DNA of 64,000 nt, taken from positions 558,001-622,000 of the forward strand of contig JADKKI010000001.1 of assembly GCA_016720595.1 (NCBI GenBank), given 5' to 3'. Shown one piece after another: positions 1 through 8,846 of this stretch; position 1 is the first letter of the stretch; each line of letters opens with the position of its first letter. This stretch comes from Myxococcales bacterium. GTDB taxonomy: Bacteria; Myxococcota_A; Polyangia; Haliangiales; Haliangiaceae. The translations under genes and the position numbers were made by a program. The notes below the pieces were generated by a model. It did not search any database. It saw only the letters and a program-made list of their open reading frames with translations, and was not told where the DNA came from.

Positions 1-1
1 G

Positions 2-1309
2 CTGCAGGGCCGCGGCAGGCCGGAGCGCGTGATGCTGTCGCCGCCCGGCGTCGATGTCGATCGGTTCGATTGGGACGATCTGCCGCGCTCGGGGCCGCCG
101 CGCATCCTCTACGTCGGCTCGATCGATCCAGGCCGCGGCGTGCGCGTGCTGATCCGCGCGATGGCCGCGATCGTCCGCGAGGTCGACGCGCGGCTCGTGC
201 TCGCGGGCTCGATGGCGCCGAAGTTCGATCAGGCGCTCGCCGATGGCATCCGCGAGCTCGGGCTCCAGGACAAGGTCGACGTGCTCGGCCCCGTCGATCA
301 CGATCAGCTGCCCACGTTGCTCGCCACGGCGACCGTGTGCGTGGTGCCTGCCGCCGCGGATCTCTCGCCGAACCCGACGGTGGTCTATCCGACGAAGATC
401 CTCGAGTACATGGCGTGCCGGTGCGCGATCGTCGCCCCGCGGCGTGACACGGTGGCCCAGGTCGTGGAGAACAACCAAGAGGCGCTGCTGTTCGATCCGG
501 GCGATCCGATCGATCTGGCGCGCAAGGTGCTGCGGCTCCTCGGCGAGCCGGCGCTGCGCGACAAGCTCGCGAACAACGCCTACCAGCGCGTGCGCCGGGA
601 CTTCACCGCGAGCGCCGCCCGGCGTGCGCTCCGCAAGGCGTACACCGTGCTGGCCGAGCGGTTCGCAGATCAGCTCGGCGAGGACGATGATGATCCTCCG
701 CGGGTCGAGGTGTTGTCCGACGATGACTTCGAGGCCACCGTGTTCGAGGAGGCGCCGGCCGCCGACAAGGTCGACACCGCGGTGTCGAGCGTGCTCCCGC
801 TGGACGACGACCACACGGGTGGGCACATCAGCTCGGAGTCGGTGGCCGCGCCGCCCCCGCCCCGCGAGGTCGACGAGACGATGGAGCGCGCCCCGGTGGC
901 GCCCGGGCCGCGCGACCAGACGACCGGGGCGTGGACCACGAGCCTCCTGTCTCGCATCGCACCACCGGGCCAGGACGACTGGGTGGTCACCAACGTGGCC
1001 GCCGCCGTCCGCAACCTCGACGCGGTGCTCGCGGAGGCGGAGGCCGAGGCGGCGTCAGACGCGATCTCCGACGCCGCCCGTGGCCACGATGACGGCACGC
1101 CGATCGAAGGTGTGATCGCGGCGGCGCCGGCACTGCCGCTCGTCGAGGGCACGTTCGTCGCCGGCGAGATCGATGTCCCCACGCCGCCGCCCGAGCGCGT
1201 GCTCGAGCCCTCGGTCGTCGACTTCACGGCAGCGAGCTCGATGCTCGGGCAGCCCGAGACCGCGGAGCCCGACACGGGCTCGCGCACGCCCCCGCTCGAA
1301 CGCCGGTGA
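2..1309 (+). CDS. Glycosyltransferase family 4-type protein with acidic C-terminal extension (5' partial)
   Basis: The reading frame is open to the left edge, so the N-terminus is missing. A GTG at 29 lies inside conserved sequence (PPGVDVDRF resembles the PNGVD segment of GT4 enzymes) and is not taken as the start. The first ~215 visible residues match the C-terminal Rossmann half of GT-B glycosyltransferases: a strand-loop ILYVGSIDPGRGV, then the donor-binding region around YPTKILEYMACRCAIVAP. Such enzymes transfer sugars from nucleotide-sugars to polysaccharide or lipid acceptors in the cytoplasm. The last ~210 residues are acidic and rich in Ala, Pro and Asp, with no recognised domain; this tail is unusual for the family. 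Acceptor unknown. Confidence 0.8.
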   Translation: MQGRGRPERVMLSPPGVDVDRFDWDDLPRSGPPRILYVGSIDPGRGVRVLIRAMAAIVREVDARLVLAGSMAPKFDQALADGIRELGLQDKVDVLGPVDHDQLPTLLATATVCVVPAAADLSPNPTVVYPTKILEYMACRCAIVAPRRDTVAQVVENNQEALLFDPGDPIDLARKVLRLLGEPALRDKLANNAYQRVRRDFTASAARRALRKAYTVLAERFADQLGEDDDDPPRVEVLSDDDFEATVFEEAPAADKVDTAVSSVLPLDDDHTGGHISSESVAAPPPPREVDETMERAPVAPGPRDQTTGAWTTSLLSRIAPPGQDDWVVTNVAAAVRNLDAVLAEAEAEAASDAISDAARGHDDGTPIEGVIAAAPALPLVEGTFVAGEIDVPTPPPERVLEPSVVDFTAASSMLGQPETAEPDTGSRTPPLERR

Positions 1310-1352
1310 GGCCGGGGCAGTGTCCCCGAGATCCCGAGATTCGTAGGGCGCC

Positions 1353-1928
1353 GTGTTACCGTGTGCGCGCAGGAGCTGCCCCATTCCGGTCGTCGCCCTC
1401 GTGAACCTGTTATTCGGGATCGGCTTCGCCGTGATCGCCCGGGAGCGGTTGCGCGCGGATGGCCCGTTCACCTCCCCTGCGTTCCCCCTGGTCGCGATGC
1501 ATGCGGCGGCGGTGGTCGCCCCGATCGCGCTGTACTTCTACGCGGTGCACCCGGCGTGGAGCTGGATGTACTGGCTCGATCCGAAGAAGCTTGCCGGGGT
1601 CGCCGTGCTGCCCCTCATGGTCGGCCATGCGGGCCTGGTGATCGGCGGCTGGTACCTGTCGGCGGTGCTGCTGCGGCGCGGGTTCATGAACGCGGTGCTC
1701 TACGTCGGTGCGGCCCTGACCCTGGCGCTCCTGGTGCTCGTGGTCGCCCAGATCAACCGCCTGCGCACCGCCGCGGACTACCTCGGCTGGCAGGTCCACA
1801 AGGGCGTGTCCCTGTTCGAGGTCCAGCTCGGCTGGGCGTTCATGGTGGCCCTGCTCGCCTTGTTCGGATCCGCGGTCTACGTGGCGATCGAGCTTCGGAG
1901 CGATGGCCGCCGCGTGCGTGCCCGGTGA
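1353..1928 (+). CDS. Polytopic membrane protein of unknown function
   Basis: I do not recognise the family. The product (up to 191 residues) has about four or five hydrophobic segments: near the N-terminus (LLFGIGFAVIA), then MHAAAVVAPIALYFYAV, AGVAVLPLMVGHAGLVIGGW, LYVGAALTLALLVLVV, and a final WAFMVALLALFGSAVYVAI before a basic tail. It is probably an inner-membrane protein. The GTG at 1353 gives a polar, Cys-containing leader; the in-frame GTG at 1401 would begin directly at the first hydrophobic segment and is a credible alternative. It ends 19 bases before the next gene and may be cotranscribed with the lipoproteins downstream. Confidence 0.6.
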   Translation: MLPCARRSCPIPVVALVNLLFGIGFAVIARERLRADGPFTSPAFPLVAMHAAAVVAPIALYFYAVHPAWSWMYWLDPKKLAGVAVLPLMVGHAGLVIGGWYLSAVLLRRGFMNAVLYVGAALTLALLVLVVAQINRLRTAADYLGWQVHKGVSLFEVQLGWAFMVALLALFGSAVYVAIELRSDGRRVRAR

Positions 1929-1947
1929 TAAGATCATGGACGGGATC

Positions 1948-2336
1948 ATGACCATGCGTCGTCTCGGACTCGTGCTGGCGCTCGTGCTCGGCAGTTCTGC
2001 GTGCGGCCCGATCGCGTACGTCAACGAGGTGACACGCAAGGCCTCCGACTCGGTCGATCAGGCCCGCGCGGCCCAGGCCGACAAGTACGCGCCGTACTAC
2101 TGGACCCGCGCCACGCAGTACCTGCATCAGGCGAAGGTCCTCGCGGCCCACGCGGACTTCCAGGCCGCGAACCGGTTCGGCCGCCTCGCCAACGAGGCAG
2201 CGGAGAAGGCGATCGTCGAGGCCGCGGCGGCCGCGAAAGATCCCTCGAAGCGGCCACTCGAGCTCGACAAGCAGGTCGCGCCTGCCAAGGACGCGACCAA
2301 GGACGGCAGCGTCGTCGCGCCCGCGAAGGAGACGCC

Positions 2337-2340
<4 letters not shown>
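1948..2340 (+). CDS. DUF4398-type lipoprotein
   Basis: A small lipoprotein of about 130 residues. A short basic start and hydrophobic stretch end in a lipobox (GSSAC), followed by a helical region with the DUF4398 pattern (YAPYYWTRATQYLHQAK, then ADFQAANRFGRLANEAAEKA). The C-terminal ~35 residues are Lys/Ala/Pro-rich. In-frame ATGs occur at 1936, 1948 and 1954; the latter two place two Arg residues just before the hydrophobic core and fit a signal peptide best. The stop overlaps the ATG of the next gene (ATGA), so the two are probably translationally coupled. DUF4398 proteins often neighbour OmpA-family peptidoglycan-binding proteins, as here, suggesting an envelope role. Confidence 0.75.
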
Positions 2341-3398
<1,058 letters not shown>

Positions 3399-3494
3399 GC
3401 GGCGTCCCGTCGATTCCGCGTCACCCGAGCCGGGCAGTCCTCGTCGGGAGCGGAAACCCTCCCGATCGCCTGTTGACCGCGGTATAGAAGCGGC

Positions 3495-4922
3495 ATGGGA
3501 ACCCGCGCGTGGGTAATGGCCGCCGTGTTCGTCGCTGCAGCGACGGCGCACGCTGATCCAAAGGTCGACATCTCCTCGAAGAGCAAAGAGGCGATGGAGA
3601 ACTATGACCTCATGGACTACGACGCTGCGAAGAAGCTCCTGAACCAGGCGCTCGCCTCGGCGAAGAAGGCCAAGCTCGACAAGGACCCGGTCACCGCGCG
3701 CGTCTACCTCGATCTCGGCCTGGCGGCGTTCGCCGGCGGCGACACCGAGGGCGCGAAGGTCGCGTTCCTCTCGGCGGTCCAGATCGATCCGAAGATCCAG
3801 ATCGAGCCCGCGTACAAGTCGCCCGAGCTGTCCAAGCTCCTCGACGAGGCCAAGGCCGGCACCTCGGGCGGCTCGAAGGATCCCGGCGGCGGCGAGCCGG
3901 TCGTGGACAGCATCGACTGCGCGACCGTGAAGGGCCTGCAGCACACGATCATCGACAGCGCACCCGGCGGCGCCCCGCAGCCGATCGAGGCGCTGGTCGG
4001 CGCCGACATCACGCCCGTCAAGGTCGCGGTCATGTACCGCGTCGAGGGCTCGACGGACTTCACCGAGGTGAAGCTCGCGAAGCAGGGAGACTGCAAGTAC
4101 ACGGGCGCGATCCCCGCGACCGCGATGAAGGGCGCGCTGATCCACTACTACGTGGCCGCGCTCGACGGGAACAACAAGGCGATCGCCGCGAAGGGCTCCT
4201 CGGGCTCGCCGAACATCCTCGAGCTGACCGCACCGGTGAAGAAGCAGGTCGCGATCAAGGACGACGGCGAGGATCCGATCGGCGGTGGCGGCGGCAAGAC
4301 CACCAAGAGCACCGAGCCCTCGGGCGGTGCGGTCTCCGGCGGCGTGGTCGCGGGCGGCAAGCGTCCCAAGGTCATGATCACCCTCGCGGCCGGCACCGGC
4401 TTCGGGTACGTCCGCGGCAACACCGAAGGCGGCAGCATGGTGCAGCAGTGCTGCATCGGGAACAGCTACGTCGTCCTGCTCCCCGAGCTGGGCTATCAGG
4501 TCAACGACAAGCTCTCGATCGGCATCGCGGGCCGGATCGGCCTGCCGATCGGCGCGAACGTCAACGCGGAGGGCGCCGAGGCGCCGTCCAAGGTCGCCCC
4601 CGCCGGCCTGTTGCGGGTCCGGTTCAACCTGTCGTCCACGGGCGAGGGCCTCCGCGTCATGGGCCAGCTCGGCGGCGGTGTGATGCGCAACACCATCAAG
4701 CTGACCACCAACACGCCCGGGATGGACACCGACATCGTCGGGCAGGGGCCCCTCCTGATCGGCGGCGGCGTGGGCTTCCTGAAGAAGCTCGGCGGCAAGG
4801 TCGCATTCGTGTTCGATGTCTCGGCTCTCGCCGGGATCGCGGTCGTCGACAAGCTGGGGACCACCAAGGTCAACAGCGGCTTCGGGGCGGATTTCTCCCT
4901 CGGCCTCGCCGTCGGCTTCTGA
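3495..4922 (+). CDS. Secreted protein with TPR-like N-terminus and putative beta-barrel C-terminus
   Basis: A 475-residue protein with a signal peptide cleaved after AHA. Residues ~25-120 are helical and TPR-like (DYDAAKKLLNQALASAKKAK). A middle domain (about 140-260) contains IHYYVAALDGNNKAIA and closely resembles the middle of the protein at 24681-26042, so the two share an unnamed periplasmic domain. A Gly/Lys-rich linker leads to residues ~290-475, where alternating hydrophobic strands suggest an outer-membrane barrel ending in a hydrophobic-Gly-Phe terminus (LGLAVGF). Function is not recognised. It is in line with the lipoprotein gene that follows after 15 bases. Confidence 0.65.
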   Translation: MGTRAWVMAAVFVAAATAHADPKVDISSKSKEAMENYDLMDYDAAKKLLNQALASAKKAKLDKDPVTARVYLDLGLAAFAGGDTEGAKVAFLSAVQIDPKIQIEPAYKSPELSKLLDEAKAGTSGGSKDPGGGEPVVDSIDCATVKGLQHTIIDSAPGGAPQPIEALVGADITPVKVAVMYRVEGSTDFTEVKLAKQGDCKYTGAIPATAMKGALIHYYVAALDGNNKAIAAKGSSGSPNILELTAPVKKQVAIKDDGEDPIGGGGGKTTKSTEPSGGAVSGGVVAGGKRPKVMITLAAGTGFGYVRGNTEGGSMVQQCCIGNSYVVLLPELGYQVNDKLSIGIAGRIGLPIGANVNAEGAEAPSKVAPAGLLRVRFNLSSTGEGLRVMGQLGGGVMRNTIKLTTNTPGMDTDIVGQGPLLIGGGVGFLKKLGGKVAFVFDVSALAGIAVVDKLGTTKVNSGFGADFSLGLAVGF

Positions 4923-4937
4923 GGTAAACTCAGGGGG

Positions 4938-6038
4938 ATGCGGCGAGCCTGGCTCCTCGGCCCCTGCGGTCTCCTGGGCGCGTGCCTGGGCGATGCGGCC
5001 GTCGAGGTCAGCCTCGTGGTCCCGAACGCCCAGACCTCGGCGCTGTACGACACCAGTTGCGTCACCGCCGTCGAGGTCTATGTCGACGGCGCGAACTACC
5101 CGACGGACGTGAACGACTATCTGCGCGACTGCATCGACCTGACGAAGCCAGGGGCGACGTTCCAGGCGGTCAAGGACCAGATCCGCGGCAAGTTCGATAC
5201 GGCCATCCCGACCTCGGGGATGTCGGGCATGGAGCTCTACGCGTACAACGGCACCTGCGACGCCGCCCGCCACCGCGACTACGACCTGATCTTCTACGCG
5301 AGCGCGCCGTACATCGGCGGGGACACGCTGAGCGTGCCGATCACGCCCAACATCTCGTGCGTGGCGCAGGACGCGGTGATTCGACCCGTCGACTTCCTCA
5401 AGTACGTCAAGACGCAGAACTGCGCGATGTCGACGTGGACCGAGGGCAAGCTCGCGCTGGCGACCTTGTCCCCGTTGCCGTTCACCGACGAGACCTACTG
5501 GTGGGGCGGTCAAGCGGCGGGGAGCGCTGCTGGGGGGCTCGTGGCGCTCCGCGGCCCGTATCAGAACATCGGCCCCAAGAGCTGCCTCGCGGTCGGGCTC
5601 TACACCGATGACTGGAACGAGGTCACCTGCATCCCATCGTTCGACCAGCGCGTGTGCGGGACTGGCGCCGAGCTCGAGGCGCCGATGATCAACCTCAACG
5701 TCGCGTATGCCTCGGCGGATCCGGCCAAGACCAACAAGTACGGCGCGCTCGTGGTCGGCGCGGTGCTCGGACCGGGGCCACTCGCCGGAGCCACCGTGAC
5801 GATCGATGCCGCCGATGCCGACAAGGGCGAGGTGGTCTACCTCGACATGCCGCCCGGCGTGGAGAACGGGACCGGAGCGCTGACCCGGAGCGCAGGGACC
5901 GCGACGGGCCCGAGCGGGCTGTTCGGCATCTACACGATGGCGATGGTCCACGTCACGATCACCGCGGGTGGGAAGACGGTGAAGCGGATGATCGCCGGCA
6001 ACGAGGACGCCGCCACCGCCGTGTTCGTCAAGCTCTGA
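4938..6038 (+). CDS. Hypothetical lipoprotein
   Basis: A 366-residue predicted lipoprotein: the N-terminus MRRAWLLGPCGLLGAC carries a lipobox with Cys16. The mature part has scattered Cys residues (CVTA, CIDL, NGTCDA, ISCVAQ, NCAMS, SCLAV, TCIPS, RVCGT) consistent with disulphides in an exported domain. Residues ~275-365 look like a carboxypeptidase-regulatory or Ig-like beta-sandwich (GPLAGATVTIDAADADKGEV). No catalytic motif is recognised. The stop is two bases before the ATG of the GH31 lipoprotein gene, so both are probably one transcript and may act together at the cell surface. Confidence 0.7.
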   Translation: MRRAWLLGPCGLLGACLGDAAVEVSLVVPNAQTSALYDTSCVTAVEVYVDGANYPTDVNDYLRDCIDLTKPGATFQAVKDQIRGKFDTAIPTSGMSGMELYAYNGTCDAARHRDYDLIFYASAPYIGGDTLSVPITPNISCVAQDAVIRPVDFLKYVKTQNCAMSTWTEGKLALATLSPLPFTDETYWWGGQAAGSAAGGLVALRGPYQNIGPKSCLAVGLYTDDWNEVTCIPSFDQRVCGTGAELEAPMINLNVAYASADPAKTNKYGALVVGAVLGPGPLAGATVTIDAADADKGEVVYLDMPPGVENGTGALTRSAGTATGPSGLFGIYTMAMVHVTITAGGKTVKRMIAGNEDAATAVFVKL

Positions 6039-6040
6039 AC

Positions 6041-8584
6041 ATGTCCCGCCGTCATCACGCGGCCGCTGTGCTGCTCTGCCTCGTGCCCGTGGGGGCATGT
6101 GGCGATGACGCCGCGGCCCCGGTCGACGTGACCTCGGGGCGGATGACCGCGCGGATCTCGTCGTCGCCGGCGCAGATCACGCTGCTCGTCGATGGCACGG
6201 AGGTCTGGAAGACGAATGCGGGCGAGGGCAAGGGCGCCGACAAGCACCAGGCGCCGCACGGGTTCGCGGCGATCGGATCGCGCGCGGCCGACATCGAGAT
6301 GAGCTTCGGCTCGTTCAAGATCACGGAGAAGCCGGAGGCCGAGGTGTGGCGGCCGATCGGCGAGCTCGGCGACGTGACCCCGACCGACACCGGCGCGACG
6401 TTCACCCTGCTCGCCGGCGGCGACCTGGTCGGGACCGGCACGCTGACGTTCGTCACCAGCACCAAGTCGGGGCCGGACCCCGGATCCGCCGGGTTCCCGC
6501 GTCACGTGCGGATCGAGCTGGTCACCGCGAGCCAGCGCATCTCGCTCGCCACGCCGTGCCCACCCGACGAGCACCTGGTCGGCCTGGGTGGCCAATCGTT
6601 CGATGTCGATCACCGGGGCGAGAAGGTCCCGCTGTTCGTGCAGGAGGACGGGATCGGGAAGTTCGACGATCCCGACGACACCTACGCCGGCCTGTGGTTC
6701 CTCACCGGGCGCAAGCACTCCACGCACACGCCGATGCCGATGGTGGTGTCCTCACGCGGCTATGCCGTCGCCGTCGATACCAACTCGCGCGCGGTGTTCG
6801 CGCTCGGCAACGACGAGCACCCCGAGGCCGCGCGCTACGAGGCGCAGGAGGGCACGCTCGATCTCCAGGTGTTCGTCGGCCACGAGGGCGGCCAGGCGGC
6901 CGGCAGCAGCGACGCCGGCGAGGCGCTGGGCCACATGGTGGCGTGGACGGGCAAGGTCGCGCGCCCGCCACTCTCGATCTTCGCGCCATGGGTCGATGCG
7001 ATCTATGGCTCGGCCAACGTGCGTCGGGTCGCGGCGAAGCTGCGGGCGCAGGGCATCCCGGCCTCGGCGATCTGGACGGAGGACTGGCGCGGCGGCGGCG
7101 ACACCTCCACGGGCTATGCGCTCGACGAGGACTGGCGGGTCGACCGGGTCCTGTATCCCGATCTGGAGGCGCTCGCATCGGAGCTCCACGGGCAGGGCTT
7201 CGCGTTCCTCACCTATCACAACACGTTCATCGACGATAAGAGCGACGTCCTCGCGGAGGCCACCGCGGGTGGCTATGCGATCAAGGACGCGACCGGCGCG
7301 CCCTATAACTTCACCGGCATCACGTTCGGTGGCTCGAAGCTGCTCGATCTCTCGAACCCCGCCGCCGTGACCTGGGCCAAGGGCGTGATGGGCGCCGCGA
7401 TCACGCAGGGCTCCGATGGCTGGATGGCGGACTTCGCGGAGTGGCAACCCACCGATGCGGTGCTGGCCTCCGGGGAAGACGCGTTCGAGGTGCACAACCG
7501 CTATCCCGTCGACTGGGCGAAGTTCAACGCGGAGCTCCTGAAGCCGATCGCGGGCCGGCCCGATCCGATGTTCTTCATGCGCTCGGCGTGGCTCCACTCG
7601 CAGCGGTACGCCCAGATCCTGTGGCCCGGCGATCAGCAGACCGATTTCTCCGATGGCGACGGTCTGCCGTCCGTGATCCCGATGGGCATCAACCTCGGCC
7701 TCGCCGGGTTTCCGTATTTCGGCAGCGACATCGCCGGCTACATGAGCCAGGGCACCACGCCGACCTCCGAGGAGCTGTACTACCGCTGGGTCTCGTTCGG
7801 CGCCTTCAACCCGGTGATGCGCACGCACCACGGACGCAGCGCGCGGCAGAACTGGCAGTGGGAGCAGGACGCCGCGTCGACCGCGCATCTCCGCCGCTAC
7901 GCGCGGCTGCACATGCAGCTCGCCGCGTACCTGTGGGGCTCGGCGGGAAGCTTCGAGCGCGATGGCCTGCCGCTGATCCGGATGATCGCGCTCGCGTACC
8001 CCGACGAGGCCTGGGCGTGGACCGCGATCGACGAGTTCCTCCTCGGCGATCGGCTGCTCGTGGCCCCGGTGCAGGCCGCGGGCGCCAGCGCGCGCAAGGT
8101 CACGCTCCCTGCTGGCCGCTGGTTCCCGTTGCTCTCGGGCGCGCCGACCTCGGGCGGCGAGATCACCGCGTCCGCCGCCCGCACCGAGATCCCCGTGTAC
8201 ATCCCCGAGGGCGCGCTGCTCGTGCTCTATCCCGACGGCATCGACACGCCGTTGCCGGCACCCGCGCTGGGCTCGGCGGTGGTGGCGGGCACCGCGCGCG
8301 AGGTCTGGCTGTACAGCGGCACCGCCGCGAACCCGGCCCACACGCAGTGGAATGATCACGATGGTCCCGCGGGCGCGGCGCAGTGGACGTGGACGGGCCG
8401 CCCCGCCGCCGCGGGCGCTCCGGCCACCGCGACGTTCAACGGCGCGGCCGTCACGGTGACCAGCAACGGCGAGTGGACGGCGGTGACCGTCACTGGCGAC
8501 GGGATGCTCGTGTTCCCGGGCGGCGGCACGCTGACCATCGCGCGCGGCACCAGCGCGCAGACGATCGTCCGCCTGCGCAGCTGA
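6041..8584 (+). CDS. GH31 family glycosidase lipoprotein, sulfoquinovosidase-like scaffold
   Basis: An 847-residue exported glycoside hydrolase of family GH31. The signal peptide ends in a lipobox (PVGAC, Cys20), so the enzyme is likely anchored in the envelope. An N-terminal beta-sandwich precedes a TIM barrel. The predicted nucleophile is Asp464 in GWMADFAEW and the acid/base is Asp531 in WPGDQQTD. Their 67-residue spacing equals that recalled for E. coli YihQ (405/472). However, the YihQ sulfonate-recognition positions Q288, R301 and W304 correspond here to E347, A360 and E363, while Y508 is kept as Y567. It is therefore probably an alpha-glycosidase of another specificity. A C-terminal beta domain follows the barrel. 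The start at 6041 gives the lipoprotein signal; a longer frame lies inside the previous gene. Confidence 0.88.
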   Translation: MSRRHHAAAVLLCLVPVGACGDDAAAPVDVTSGRMTARISSSPAQITLLVDGTEVWKTNAGEGKGADKHQAPHGFAAIGSRAADIEMSFGSFKITEKPEAEVWRPIGELGDVTPTDTGATFTLLAGGDLVGTGTLTFVTSTKSGPDPGSAGFPRHVRIELVTASQRISLATPCPPDEHLVGLGGQSFDVDHRGEKVPLFVQEDGIGKFDDPDDTYAGLWFLTGRKHSTHTPMPMVVSSRGYAVAVDTNSRAVFALGNDEHPEAARYEAQEGTLDLQVFVGHEGGQAAGSSDAGEALGHMVAWTGKVARPPLSIFAPWVDAIYGSANVRRVAAKLRAQGIPASAIWTEDWRGGGDTSTGYALDEDWRVDRVLYPDLEALASELHGQGFAFLTYHNTFIDDKSDVLAEATAGGYAIKDATGAPYNFTGITFGGSKLLDLSNPAAVTWAKGVMGAAITQGSDGWMADFAEWQPTDAVLASGEDAFEVHNRYPVDWAKFNAELLKPIAGRPDPMFFMRSAWLHSQRYAQILWPGDQQTDFSDGDGLPSVIPMGINLGLAGFPYFGSDIAGYMSQGTTPTSEELYYRWVSFGAFNPVMRTHHGRSARQNWQWEQDAASTAHLRRYARLHMQLAAYLWGSAGSFERDGLPLIRMIALAYPDEAWAWTAIDEFLLGDRLLVAPVQAAGASARKVTLPAGRWFPLLSGAPTSGGEITASAARTEIPVYIPEGALLVLYPDGIDTPLPAPALGSAVVAGTAREVWLYSGTAANPAHTQWNDHDGPAGAAQWTWTGRPAAAGAPATATFNGAAVTVTSNGEWTAVTVTGDGMLVFPGGGTLTIARGTSAQTIVRLRS

Positions 8585-8644
8585 CCTGCTGAACGGGTCC
8601 GGGCTTCGTGCGGCCACCTTCGCAGCCCTCTGGCGTGTGCTCCC

Positions 8645-8748
8645 GGAGTTCAAAGCCAGGAAGCAAGGAAGCAGGGCAGCGGGCTGTCATCGAGAGAATT
8701 CCCGAAAGCTCTCCGACCTTGGTTCCTAGCTTCCTTGGTTTGAACTCC
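8645..8748. repeat. Imperfect inverted repeat in intergenic spacer
   Basis: Arms at 8645-8664 (ggagttcaaagccaggaagc) and 8729-8748 (gcttccttggtttgaactcc) are near-complementary over 20 bases and continue more weakly for about 8 more, enclosing a ~64-base loop. It lies between the convergent ends of the GH31 gene and the kinase gene. It may be a non-autonomous mobile remnant or a long bidirectional transcription-end structure. The rest of the 262-base spacer holds only a short direct repeat (ctgactgcgcagg, twice, within 8808-8841). Confidence 0.45.
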
Positions 8749-8846
8749 GACAAGGGTTCGCGCAGCGATGCACGCTCCGGTCGGAGTGGCGCCGCAGGAC
8801 CGCGCTCTGACTGCGCAGGAGGGCGCGCTGACTGCGCAGGGCGCTG

